64,000 nt of DNA from Apostichopus japonicus (taxonomy: Eukaryota; Echinodermata; Holothuroidea; Aspidochirotida; Stichopodidae). Positions 11,373-22,500 of this stretch are shown piece by piece. The stretch is from contig NC_092572.1 of the NCBI RefSeq assembly GCF_037975245.1, positions 15,692,269-15,756,268 on the forward strand, read 5' to 3'. The translations under genes and the position numbers were made by a program. The first letter of the stretch is position 1; each line of letters starts with the position of its first letter. The notes under the pieces are model-generated. The model was not told the origin of the DNA, ran no database searches, and was given only the letters and a program-made list of their open reading frames with translations.

Positions 11373-12439
11373 ACTGTTATTGTAACTCGCGACCTTTTGG
11401 CAGAATTTATTTCAGGAATCGTCTGAATGTTAATTTTTATTCTCCAATGTGTACACGGTTTTGTATTGTACCGGTACGTACAGTAATGCGATTGTTTTCT
11501 TTTCTTATTTTCACCTCACCAGACTGTTGTTTCACAAGGCTTTACTACTGTATTATCACCGTGCTGCAGTGTGTTCCCCTTCGTTGCATTATGAACTAGT
11601 CGAACACAGTTATATCTTACTGTTATAGTTTAGCGTACAATCTGCAGTTCCTTTCTTTGCTTACCACATCACACTGCATTCTACGTTGCGTCTCGGATTA
11701 CTCTACTGTTTTATCGCATAGTCCTATACATACGATACTGTGTATGCTATTCTAACGGTGCATTCGCATAGCGGAATCTTAACGAATTGCTGACTAATTC
11801 ACGGTGATTTTCGGGTGATCAGTCCTTCGAATCTCGCAAGAATGGTCCTCGAAATTATCTTAAGTATACTTCTGACACAATGTTTCAGTTTGTGGCCGTC
11901 GAGCGTGTCGTATGAAGAATATAGGAGGCGACACTTCAATTCTCTTCTCTTATTTTTAGTAACTTAACAGTTGCACTGGAGTGACATGCAATATCAGTTT
12001 AACATGTTCCAAACAGTTCAGGAATACATTGGGGTATGTCTTGTAGGTCAGTTTGGGAGGAATCAGCTGAGCTAAACAAAAGTAGTTTTCATCACTTTTC
12101 AGAGCCAGAGACGAAAAAACCCTCCCCGCTGACCCTTCTCTGGATGACGTTTCTGCAGGTAGGGCAAGCCAGACCAAGTGGACTGTGATCAGGGATACCA
12201 ATACAACCTGCAGGAATCATAGATGCACCCAAATTGGTCAAGCTTATCAAAATTGGTGACTGGAAATGTTGCAGACGTAGACCTGGTTACTGCTTACACA
12301 GTATTGCTCATATGTGTATTTACACACTGCACCTTGCATACTGAAATCTCTGAAAATACATCTTTATGGACCTAAAATGATAATTGCATAGAATTTCGTT
12401 GTGGTTTATATTGTGACGACTATAAAAAGTATCATATTG
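11373..12439. other. Possible gypsy leader/LTR remnant; otherwise unrecognised
   Basis: Sequence upstream of the gypsy gag on the minus strand, where a leader and 5' LTR would lie. I could not define LTR ends, because the element lacks its 3' half and there is no second LTR to compare. Nothing else is recognised up to the MITE copy near 12440. Confidence 0.3.
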
Positions 12440-12899
12440 GTATTAAAAAAAAAAAATTCATTGTTATTGTTCTCCTTCAAGAAAAGTGCCAAAATGCAGC
12501 AGGGGAACATCTTTTGTGACCTGTTATCAATCATGATCTAGTTTTTTGTGGCTTGCATGTTGAAGAGCATGAATGGAAGTACATGTAGTGAGAAAATTGT
12601 GTCAATTGAGGCCATTTCAGACCCCTTTAAGGCCTCCCAGGAGCAGCGTAGGAAAATTGTTTACCACCGAGTGAAGAGGTTTGTTTACAAGTGACAAAAA
12701 CTTCCGGCTCGGATAGCAATAAATCTACATGGTCATGATACGGAAAATTGATGGTGCCATAAAAGGCCAACTTGACAGCTATCCGTTGATGGGTAGCCTT
12801 TAGCTAGTGAAAACTTCTATCTAGACTTAGAGACCACATTACTTTTGTGATTTAGTGTGTAAGTCAATGGCGCTTTTAATGGGCGTATGCTACCTGAAG
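12440..12899 (+). mobile_element. MITE family copy 2
   Basis: Plus-oriented copy of the family at 6624-7042. Shared text includes TTCTCCTTCAAG, GTTTACAAGTGAC and a 3' end reading GGGCGTATGCTACCTGAAGG. The left terminal repeat is degraded next to an A-run at about 12450. It lies directly against the Mutator-like relic that starts at about 12900. Confidence 0.7.
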
Positions 12900-13330
12900 G
12901 ATTCTTGCCAGGTTTGTTACTGTTTTATTAAGTCTTTAGATGGACAAGAGTTCACTCTTGTAGCTACATAGTGATTCCAAACACAACCTTTGATTCTGCA
13001 AACATGGTTTGTTGTGACTGAGTTGAAAATATCTCATGCCCTTTATCTGCTGGGTTAATTACTCTCTCATACTCTTCCTTGTCGAGCCTTCTATAAGCAT
13101 GTTTGCAAGAAGAATTAGTTGCCATATCTGTATCAGAAGAGCTAGGAATATCACCAGTGCAATTGGCATCAGCTTTAGCAGCTGTTCAAGCAGTAAAGCC
13201 AAACCTGTTACCTGGCTTGAAGGTTGTTGCATGCCTATCAAACATGCCTTTCCTTCTACCCATTCTTCTAAATACTAATCAGTTTTTATCCTTAAAATAT
13301 ACCAGTTTTCCAGTGACGTATTCACTAGTT
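12900..13330 (-). pseudogene. Mutator-like transposase relic, copy 1 (N-terminal part)
   Basis: The DNA is clearly homologous to 24640-25015, where a better minus-strand frame survives: shared blocks ATTCTTGCCAGGTTTG, CACCAGTGC.ATTGGCATCAGCT and CTGTTACCTGGCTT. Several indels destroy the frame here. Assignment rests on the better copy at 23840-25016. Confidence 0.55.
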
Positions 13331-13984
13331 TTGTTTGTAAGCATTTATTGGAAGTCTAAGCAGTTGAATAGCTGCACATAGAATGATACAAGACAAGACT
13401 TACACTGAGAAACTAGTCAATATGATGGACTACAACTAGTTTGGAATGTTGTTTGAACAGCGCCCTCATTCTAGATCTGGTCACAGCTAATAGCTCTCCT
13501 GAGTATTTTTTGCATCAAAATCTGACAAAATACCTTTGAAAAGCAGTGCCAAAGTAACAAGTAACTTTTTCTCTTTCACTTTAGAGCCACAGCTAAGGGC
13601 GCATGCTTACTGGATGCTGGGAGTGATAAAATTTTCAGAGGGAAGAAGGCCAACCAAGTTTCCACCAGAGGGGGTAAGTAGCACCAAACTGAGGGACTGT
13701 GCTATAAACACATTGTGTGGACCCAAGAACAATTTAGACATTCAGTAGATGCCTGTCATGCTGATGGAATGACTTCTTATCACACTAGGGAATATGTCAA
13801 TCATTGGGCTCTCACTTGTTTAAAGTTCAGTACTGTATTATTCATATAGACTGTACAACATGTGTGAGACACCATATGAAGATTCACCCAATAGACAGAG
13901 ATACACAGAAATGATGTAAGTCACAACTTCTCAAACTATCATAAAAATGAGGCTTAACGTGGAGTTTAAATATCTCAGCTGTTA
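13331..13984. repeat. Duplicated segment, copy A (pairs with 18290-19001)
   Basis: Closely matches 18290-19001 in the same orientation: CAGTTGAATAGCTGCACATAGAATG, ATACCTTTGAAAAGCAGTGCC-like and CATGTGTGAGACACC-like blocks in the same order. The last ~80 bp before the MITE also match 25681-25751. The segment and the MITE behind it were therefore duplicated as one unit. Confidence 0.8.
13585..13672 (+). CDS. Candidate exon, unknown protein (degenerate twin at 18612)
   Basis: Flanked by an acceptor-like CTTTCACTTTAG and a consensus donor GGGG|GTAAGT. The best frame reads AHAYWMLGVIKFSEG then RRPTKFPPEG, which looks like real protein. The homologous segment at about 18612-18694 keeps the splice sites and second half, but its frame is interrupted by a stop. 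Family unknown. Confidence 0.35.
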
Positions 13985-14326
13985 CTTAAGGTGGCATACT
14001 CCTATTAGCATCTATATCAACCTGCACAAGTGTTCTCCTTCAGGAAAAGTTCCAAAGAGCAACAGGAGAACATCTTTTTTTATATCTTATCAATTAGGAT
14101 CTGGTTTTCTTAGTTTGGCTGTTATGGAGCATGAATGGATGTACAAGTGGTACAAAGATTGGGTCAGTTGAGGCAAGTTTAGACCACTTTAGGCCTCCCT
14201 GGAGCAGCATATGAACATTGTTTACTGCTGAGTAAAGAGGTTTCTTTACAAGTGAGGAAAATTTCAAGCTCTCATAGCAAACAAAAAGTATGCACTGTCA
14301 TGATAAAGAAACTTGAGGTTCATATG
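13985..14326 (+). mobile_element. MITE family copy 3
   Basis: Begins with CTTAAGGTGGCATACTCCTATTAG and follows the family through GGAGCAGCAT, GTTTACTGCTGAGTAAAGAG and CAAGTGAGGAAAA. The right end is lost near 14326. Confidence 0.75.
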
Positions 14327-14937
14327 AATGTGATAAATTAATTAGAATAAACCAAAAGCAAATAGAATAAAGGGTAATTTAAACCAAGAAATACTGCACG
14401 ACGCAACTCACATGCATACCTGTAAATGTTACCCACGCTCGACGACACATACAACACTGACACGCAACTGGAAACACAGCATCACACGCATTAAAACAAT
14501 CAAAGACCATTAACAGGGTGTACTGCTGAGTTTCTGGAGAAAGATTGTAAAACAAACCACCTGCTGCTGAAGAAACAAAGTCTAAACATTCAAGAGTTCT
14601 GCTGCCTCCATTGGTCTTTATTATAACTTTCTGTCAAATATCATTGGAGATATGGATATTTTGGCTTCCAGATTAAAGGTACAAAGCCAACATGTCTGGG
14701 AGGCAAATTCACTGATGCACATATTATATGACATCACGGTCACGCCAATACATGTGTCCAAATGCTTCAAAGCATGCCTTTTCTTTCATTGTTGATGTTG
14801 GATCTGGAAAATAACCATTTCATCCTTAATTAAAAGTCTTGAATTTTAATATATCAACACTGAGGGAACCCTGAAGGATTGATAATCCAACACAATCGTA
14901 GACTAGAAAAGGTGAGGGATTTCTCAACCAAGGCTTC
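14327..14937. other. Non-coding stretch, nothing recognised
   Basis: AT-rich sequence; no coding frame, terminal repeat or RNA feature could be supported. Confidence 0.5.
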
Positions 14938-15105
14938 CTATACAATTGAGTTTTCTCCTGGCATCTTGAATCCAGTGTAATGACCATTGACTGGAAACTT
15001 ACTTCTGATTCTTTGGACTGCACATGATGGTAGCACAACCCTGACGTGTCTTGCTAGGAACCCCAAGTATCATTGAACCTGGTGACTGTAGGCTATGTAT
15101 CTGTA
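14938..15105 (-). pseudogene. P2X7-C-domain-like gene, C-terminal exon (broken)
   Basis: Minus-strand exon after an acceptor TTCCCAGGCAG. It reads YRYIAYSHQVQ, a TGA, YLGFLARH, RVVLPSCAVQRIR, then KFPVNGHYTGF and a stop at 14938-14940. The order (Y-R-x-x-A-Y, Y-L-G-F, R-V-V-x-P-S-C-x-V, F-P, Y-T-G-F) is that of the zinc-binding cytoplasmic C-terminal domain of P2X7 receptors, which many aquatic invertebrates carry as separate proteins. The TGA sits where the family usually has Trp. The cysteine-rich middle (WCxCG and CC motifs) is not found between this piece and the N-terminal piece at 15589. Probably a decayed gene copy. Confidence 0.65.
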
Positions 15106-15588
15106 CTGCCTGGGAAAAAATTTATGTAAGTTCAAAATGTATTAATGTTGGCCCATGATGTCCACAATAACAAGCAGGGATACAATGTACAGTTATGGTT
15201 ACATTTGTTGTGAATTTACACCTTCCATATTTCATGAAACATTCTTTTGTTCAGACAATTGATTTACAAAACTCCAGGCCTAAGTACTAGCCTAGTAATA
15301 ATGAGTATAAAATGACACATATGCCTACCTAACATGGCTACATAATGCAGCTTACGTCCCGACCAAACATTCAGTATGCAACCAACACTACTACTACTAC
15401 TAGTACTACGCACCATACTGTACATGTATGAATTCATAGCCAACACACAGTACATATGGGTTGTAAGGATTCTATGGTTGTAAGTCACCGTAACACAACT
15501 CACAATATGGTTAAGGCAGTTCCTCGAATTCCAACCACACATGCACAAAATGGACTGGATTTTGTTTGCTTCATTACTGAATTCTTAC
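15106..15588. other. Gap between the two P2X7-C-like pieces
   Basis: No cysteine-rich middle domain was found on either strand. A short ACT microsatellite lies at about 15387-15405. It may be an intron plus a deletion. Confidence 0.4.
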
Positions 15589-15867
15589 CACGTTGTATGC
15601 TCCTTGCAATAGTTCCGAACGGGTTTCTTCTTCGATATGTTGTGGAGCTTCAATTTCGGCTCATTTGACAGGCTCGAACTGATACGGTTCTATATCCTAA
15701 CAGTAACACCTCAGGTCCACCCTCAACATTTGGTTCAATATTGGCATGATCATCGCCTTCACTCTCTGCTTCGAATATTAGAAAGGGCACTCTATTTCTA
15801 GTACAATTTCACTGCCTGGTGAAGAACTTTGAACTTCGGTTGCCACATTTGGTTCTAAATCTGACAT
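15589..15867 (-). pseudogene. P2X7-C-domain-like gene, N-terminal exon (frameshifted)
   Basis: Starts at the ATG at 15867 (MSDLEPNVATEVQSSSPGSE), an acidic serine-rich leader. It shifts frame near 15785 into an EAESEGDDHANIEPNVEGG stretch and again before EPYQFEPVK, which is followed by a TGA and then EEETRSELLQGAYNV up to a donor GTG|GTAAGA at 15589. PYQFEP after an acidic leader is the usual start of invertebrate stand-alone P2X7-C-domain proteins. With the exon at 14938-15105 it makes a fragmentary pseudogene. Confidence 0.55.
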
Positions 15868-16585
15868 TCGACGGGAAATTTAGATTTGATTTCGCGCTGA
15901 CTTGTTATCGATTGTTTTGTGTATTTATGTACACGTGTCGGAGTGTAGGTATGATGTTCGGAGGAAACAGCGAGAGCAAATTGTGTTCCTAAAATGTTGT
16001 CACATTAGGTCATGAGATTACGAAAAAAAATTTCGAAGGGAAAAATCAAGTTTTTATCTGGTATAGTGGTTGTTTTATGTTCTAGAGAACATGCTTAGAT
16101 GGATCCCAAAAATACAGGATGTTGAAATTTTCGTGTCGTGGCCATAATAAGTAAGAATTTGAAAATTGCCATTTTAGACTCTATGAGCCTTAAGTATAGC
16201 TAAGGGGGTATTGGTTATGATATGTAATCACGGAATATGACAAAAACGTCTCATCATTTTACGCCTGAGTGATTTGGGGGCAAATTTTGTGAAAAATCAC
16301 TAAAATATCGCAATGTGGCACGAGATTGACACGGAAGTAACAACACATTGGTACACCATGTACCCCAAAATGCACTGACGAAGTAATAATTACACTGAAA
16401 GAACATGTTCATGGCCTGTAGAGACCACTGTACTACCTGTGTCTGTTGTTTTGATCTGTGTGTTATTGAGATGTGTAGTAGTACAGTAACGGATGGTATA
16501 AGGAGCCACTAATTTCAATGTTAAGCTATAGAACAAGTAAAACCTGAGGGACTGAAGTTGTACATCTGGTGAGTAGTCTACTTTT
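15868..16585. other. Non-coding stretch, nothing recognised
   Basis: Possibly the upstream region of the P2X7-like relic. No feature could be supported. Confidence 0.4.
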
Positions 16586-16593
16586 ATACAGTG

Positions 16594-17536
16594 TAGTGCT
16601 GATAGTCGTGATCGATTAATCGCCAGTAGTCGCGATTACACTTTGGAAGTTTGATTAATCGCTCTCAAAACCTAAGTTGCGATTACTGGACTAAAGCTAG
16701 CACTACACACAATCTGCTATTGAAAAATAGCCTAACCTATCAAAAACAACACTTAAGCAGTTTGTCAGCAAATATCACAAACACAGGTTCTTACAATGCT
16801 ACACTAGAACTGTGCTGTGTTAAAAATCAGTGAGCACCTGTTCAGGTTAGATTCATGCGTTTACTTGTTAGTAATACGATTGTTCTGCAGTGCAACATTT
16901 AGTCCTAGCAATGTTTCATCATTGCGCATAATTGCAAATTCCCAAATTTATTAATCTTTAATGATTGCCAAAGAATTTTTAATTTCTTCAAACATGCATG
17001 TTTACAGTATTATTTCATTTCTGGTCAGTGGTTCACATGTATCATATGTCTGATAGAGTGTGTCGATTGCGGTGAAGTTTCATTTCAATGTGTCATAATA
17101 TGTGCGTGCTATCACGCTAGGCTAAAGCCTAGCCTAGAAGGTGAACGTCCTTCTACAGAAAACTCTTGCATAGTAATCATCACACCGCTACAGGGTGTTG
17201 CATCTATTCATTTTTTTGCTGTGATTAGTGCTAGTAGTTGTAGTAGCCTTGTAGATCCATTCCAAAGTTTTTGATTTACTTTGAAGGATTTTAAGAAATG
17301 TTGAATATTGAAATTTGTTGACAGTTTTTGTTTGGTAGATGTTTTAACATGAATTAGACATCACACATTAAGACTTGAAAGAACAAATAGGGACAGTGCA
17401 CCATGGAGAAAGATTTGTTTGACTGTATTTCTGCAATGTAGAAATGACAGTGATGATGCCATAACTGTAACCGAGTATCGCGAGAAGAGCTATGCGATTA
17501 ATCAACTACAAAAGTAAGAGTCGACTATCAGCACTA
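16594..17536. mobile_element. 943-bp non-autonomous hAT element
   Basis: Terminal inverted repeats TAGTGCTGATAGTCG (left) and CGACTATCAGCACTA (right) are perfect over 15 bp, and an inner GCGATTAATC pair extends them. The flanks are near-identical 8-bp target duplications, ATACAGTG (16586-16593) and ATACTGTG (17537-17544). An 8-bp duplication plus a TAGTGNTG end is typical of hAT. No transposase frame remains, so it would have to be moved in trans. Confidence 0.85.
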
Positions 17537-17735
17537 ATACTGTGTACCTAGCAGAGCAAAAAGTGACAGTCAGAATTTAAATGCATACATTACAACGTAA
17601 TATATGTGGTGTAAGAATCAGTTTTATTGAGACCCAGACTGCAATCAGAATAAGGATAGACCTATATACAGTAACATATTGTAATATTGTATGTATTGGA
17701 AAGCTCACACCTTCACAATGTCAGACTGAGATTGG

Positions 17736-18069
17736 ATGGCATGGGCTGATGAAATAAATGCAAAAGTGGCAAAATATACATCAGCCCCAGCAAGTTACAC
17801 AAAGGGATGCAGGATGTGGACAGGTGCCTACACCATCAGTATGCAAGGGGCACCAGCATATGGCATTATCCGCACAATGCTATCCCTGGCAGCTAAGAGA
17901 AGAGCCACATTCCAGCATCTGCTCTTCAAAGTATTGTGCAAAGAAATTAACTTTTAAGTACCAAATCATTTCACATCTCCCACATATGCCACAACAGCCT
18001 ATGTGTGGAGGTGTCACATCCATTGCTTGTGTCTCTGTGAGCCATCATAGCACTGTGACAGGCCCTTAA
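17736..18069 (+). pseudogene. Possible His-Me finger (HNH-type) endonuclease relic
   Basis: A plus-strand frame contains ASYTKGCRMWTGAYT, reminiscent of the CxLWTG start of zinc-binding His-Me/HNH nucleases. After a frame change it continues with KYQIISHLPHMPQQPMC, compared with the SHLCH..CV pattern of that family. Key Cys and His residues are partly lost and the frame is broken. The assignment is tentative; it may equally be unrelated intron sequence. Confidence 0.25.
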
Positions 18070-18104
18070 TAAGACTTGCAAATTTACTATCCTGTTTACT
18101 GTAG

Positions 18105-18270
18105 ATTTCGTCATATATCAGAGGAGAGTACTGCTTTTGTCAGTGCTCTGTAGAGAGACCTGTTTAGGTGTACTACATCAGAATGATAAGCTGCAGCCAT
18201 TGTTCTACTGAACCCATTACATGCCTTGCCATCAGCATCAGTTGTGAGGTACATGATCGTACCCATTCTT
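18105..18270 (-). pseudogene. Mutator-like transposase relic, copy 2 (fragment)
   Basis: DNA homologous to 23940-24110: shared blocks ATATCAGAGGAGAGTACTGC, CTGCAGCCATTGT and ATGCCTTGCCATCAGCATC. The minus-strand frame is broken. Confidence 0.6.
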
Positions 18271-18289
18271 CATAATAATAATCAGTTTT

Positions 18290-19001
18290 TTATCCTCAAA
18301 GTTCAACAAAATTCCAGTGACCTATTCACTAGTTTGTTTGTATACAAATGCTTAAATGCTTATAAGCATTTATTGGAAGTCTGAGCAGTTGAATAGCTGC
18401 ACATAGAATGGTACAAGACAAGACTTACGCTGAGAAACTAGTCAATATGATCTACTACAACGATTTAGGAATGTTGCTTGAACAGCGCCTCATTCTAGAT
18501 CTGGTCACAGCTAGTACATAGCTCCCCTGAGTAGTTTTTGCAACAAAATCTGACAAAATACCTTTGAAAAGCAGTGCCAAAGTAACTAGTAACTTTTCTC
18601 TTTCATTTTAGGGCCAGAGTTTACACGATACAGGGAGTGATCACATTTTCAGAGGGAAGAAGGCCAACTTGCGTCAAGTTTCCACCAGAGGGGGTAAGTA
18701 GCACCAACTGAGGGACTGTGCTTAAAACACATTCTGTGGACCCAAGCACAATTTAGACATGCAGTAGATGCCAGCCATGCTGATGGAATGACTTCTAATC
18801 ACACTAGGGAATATATCAACCATTGGGAACTCACTTGTTTAAAGTTCAGTACTGTATTATTCATATAGACTGTACAACATGTGTGAGACACCATATGAAG
18901 ATTCACACAATAGACAGAGACAAATAAAAATGATATAGGTCATTACTTCTGAAACTATCATAAAAAGAGGTTTAAAGTGGATTTTAGAAATGTCAACTGT
19001 T
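18290..19001. repeat. Duplicated segment, copy B (pairs with 13331-13984)
   Basis: Same block order as copy A, with small indels, including a longer AAATGCTTATAAGCATTT palindromic insertion near 18351-18370. It includes the exon-like piece at about 18612-18694 ending in GGGG|GTAAGT. Confidence 0.8.
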
Positions 19002-19125
19002 ACTTAAGCTGGCATACTCCTATTAGCTTCTATATCAATCCGCACCAAGTGTGCTTTTCAGAAAAAGTGCCAAAAAGCAACAGGAGACATCTTTTTTGAT
19101 ATGTCATCAGTCACTAGACTGGTTT
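19002..19125 (+). mobile_element. MITE family copy 4, 3'-truncated
   Basis: Starts CTTAAGCTGGCATACTCCTATTAG and follows the family for about 120 bp to GTCACTAGACTGGTTT, where a different sequence (the transposase tail) takes over. Confidence 0.7.
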
Positions 19126-19468
19126 ATGTTTTTAGTTCTACCATGTAGCTTGTACTCTCTCTCTCTCTGAGTTGTGCTCTCCTCCTTCTGTATGCTCTGT
19201 CTCTCTTATATAGTCTATCATACTGTTGTTTTCTTTGCATCTGTTTCAGAGTCTGGATACATGGACTATTTGAGCTCACCTCTAATCCTGCAGCTTCCAT
19301 CTTCCTGGCTATGGACTCTTCAGGCCCTTTATTTGTAATGTTTGTGGCACTGTGGTCCCTGTACTGACTGTTGCGTGAAATGTTTGTGCTATGTTTTGGA
19401 TTGGAAACTCGAAAGCATTGTTGACTACCTCTGCTTTTTGAGTGGAAGTCTGAAACTGAGTGGACCAT
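19124..19468 (-). pseudogene. Basic C-terminal piece of a Mutator-like transposase
   Basis: A 114-codon open frame: ARKMEAAGLEVSSNS, then CIQTLKQMQRKQQYDRLYKR and an arginine run YRRRRAQLRE. From memory this matches the C-terminal segment of the Mutator-like transposase-domain proteins common in invertebrates, and relics of the rest of that protein lie nearby at 18105, 12900 and 23840. The flanking TCTCTCTCTC tract at about 19155 codes part of the RERES end. Probably part of the same decayed transposon; the family name is inference. Confidence 0.45.
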
Positions 19469-19508
19469 AAACGTTTGCTGCAGGTGGGTGTCTCAGGTAT
19501 TTCATTTA

Positions 19509-22500
19509 CAGCACTGATTTCGCTTAACTCCCGTTGAAATTTGTTAAAAGGAAAATAAACAAATTTCTTCGTTTTTTATCGAAATTTGCCGATTTTTATC
19601 GAAATTCCACGAATTTTAACGATTGGTGATCTCAGTCATTTCCTACGTGGAATTTTCAACGATGCGTTGAAATTCTTTTTTAAACGAAATAGAAGGTCAA
19701 TATGTGGTAAAGCAAAACGTCGGAAAACGCGTAACTTTGTTTATTAGTATCAATTAGACTTTGGTACAGTTGTTTGAAAGCAAGAATATTTACAAAAGCA
19801 TTCTCAGGCTTGCCTGAGTAGTAAAACTCAAAGAAACATGTAGTAAAACTGATGGGGGACATTTTCTGACTGAACCCCAAACACAGTGACATAAGTCTTA
19901 ACTTTGCCAGGCTATCTTGGAGGTTGCAGTACAAGCTATGTACCACGAGGCACCCTTCCAGATAAGTTGGAGTGCTGTTTAACCATTAAAATAACAATGA
20001 ATGGACATAAATAAACTTGGTTTACTTGCAGATTGCGAAAAATAGTTATTCTTAAGAGATGTAAATTTGGTTTTTTATTAGAGTTGAAGTATGAAACTTT
20101 GTTTCCGAGCGAAAACATGTTACTTGAAGCAAAATAAAGATGCCCCGCCCATTCTGCTAGGACGCTTCCATTTTTCAAAAATGCGTTTTCTCTTTTTATT
20201 TTTTTCTATTTTGTTTAATATAGATTTGGCATGAGACATGTTAATCAGGTTAACTTTGATGGAATAATTTTATACCAGAAGTGGAAAAACTTAACAGTTA
20301 TTACTTTCATTTCGGATCATTTCCGAACAAGATAACACACTAAGGGTGTGACCGTTTAAACGATTAACTGTTTATCCGGCCGCAAATGCACTCCGTTTAG
20401 AAAATCACAAACCGTATAAACGGAAAATTAAAAAAAAAAAAATCAAATACATTTTAAACATGAAAATTATTTAAAAATATGTAAAGAACTGAGTAATGTA
20501 CTGCAAACTATCAATAAAAAACAGAAAAACGATGTTTTAGGCATGAATAATGTGTTCAATATAACTATAGTAGTAGGCCAATAGTCACAAGCTCATGATA
20601 GTGTCGTCAATTCGTTTTCTCAGTTTATATTTGCGACATATATCACCCGTGTACACCAATCAATGGCATAGTGAAATCCCGTGTGAAAATATGTCGACGC
20701 CAAAAGACGCAAATGGCCGTTCTAGAAAGTAGGCCAGTTGGCTCTCACAGGTCCGCAAGTATACAGCCATTTTTTCCACACATGGTATGATACTGTGCAT
20801 GCATTCCGGGCGGGATTGCAACATACATAAAAGAATATGAATGAAAATGATAAACCTTACGATATTTTTCACAAATATTGATGCTTAGATAAGTGCTTCC
20901 TCACAATCAACGAGACGCCCAAAATTCGCTCCGCTTACGTAAAACTTCTATATATATATATAACACGTGGAAAAAATTTGAGTTTTTACACACATAATAA
21001 CCACTGACATTGGTCATAGAACATAAGAAGGTCATTGACATTTGAACTTGCCCAAGTTCATCGCACCATGGGAACGACACAACACATTGAACATGATGTT
21101 ACATTCTTCCTCCATCTGGACGCCGAGTGTAAATTTTGGTGTAATATGCAAATTATGAATGGTACTGTGCTGCGCGGTTAAAATTTAACCTATTGCGACA
21201 CCAATTTTGGGAAGCTGTTGTTGAAGAAACTTTTGTATCAAATGTAAAGTACTGTATCATGTATGTGACACAAGAGAAAGAAAATGAAATCAGAGGCTGC
21301 TACAACCCATCGCAAAACACGTGCGTGCGTAATTTGTTTTCTAAACATGACTTTTAATGAGTAAGCAGGAAAGGTGGGTAAGTTTGCTAAGTTAGGCGAG
21401 TTTTTGTTTAAAATCTTGTGATAGATAGACAAATATATTGTTTTTTTTCTTCAAAAGTTACGATGTTGCCGAAGGCCGAGTTATATCAATTCAGTGATCT
21501 GAACTTCTGAAGACCACGATATACTGATCAGGTGTGTTATTCTTTTCATCAATTATTACACGTAATGTTCGCAATATTATTGGGCCTAATTAGTAATTAA
21601 CATACATTGATCGTTGTCTTGTTGCCTGAATTGCTACTTTTTTGAAAAAAAAAAAACCCTTAATTATTGTACTCATAATGTCCTATTTTCATTAAAAGTT
21701 GAGTGACATTACGTCGAAAAAGCCGCAATCGGGAAACAGCGATTAAAAGTTTAACCTACCGGCAGGTTATACGGTTAAATGGTTAGTGAAATATCCGTTA
21801 GGTCACACCCTTATAACACACAAAAAAAAACGACTTTATTGAATGAAAATATACTGAAAACCATATCGCAAAAACACAAAATCGCCTATAACTCGAAAAC
21901 GGAAGGAGATATCGACTTTTGTCAGCTGTGTAGGGATTTCCTAAACCGAATTTTGATGCGCTCTATCCACCTGTGTCATTTATGAGCTTCTCTGACGTAA
22001 GCTGCAGTACGTAATTTCTCTTTACCAGTTCCGCGAAATTTATTTACGCAGTAAACATTGTTCATTATGTTTTCTTTCACAACGAATATTCAAAGTTGTG
22101 CTCCACACGCTTCACAGATATTGTTTAATGTCGTTCATTTTCAATTCTAGTTTAAAATTACATTTTCGAACGATGCATTGCATGCCTTGTCAAACATTCC
22201 TGATTAGTAAAACTAAGGAAGGATATTTCATTTTATGAGCTGTTCCACTTGAAAAATGATGATAAAATCGAAAAACAAAACATTTACTTCTCATGTGACG
22301 CATACCGGGAGACTCATAAAAACCCCCTTCTCATTAAATTAAATTTACATGCTGTCAGGCCAGTTGAAAGCCCTCCCCAGTAATGTTCGATCAGCTCTTC
22401 CCAATATACAATACTCAAATAAGCAATGAAAATATATTCATTTTCCACAGGTTTCTCCCCAACTTGGGCCCAAGCCACTGCTTTATTTTCTTAGTAGTCA

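Noticed and set aside
10050-11426. Plus-strand frames across the gypsy element
   Set aside because: They are antisense shadows of gag and protease, which have the recognisable motifs on the minus strand.
19680-19946. Minus frame at the left end of TIR element copy 1 as its transposase
   Set aside because: The homologous frame in copy 2 is shifted, and no DDE/D or zinc-finger pattern is visible.
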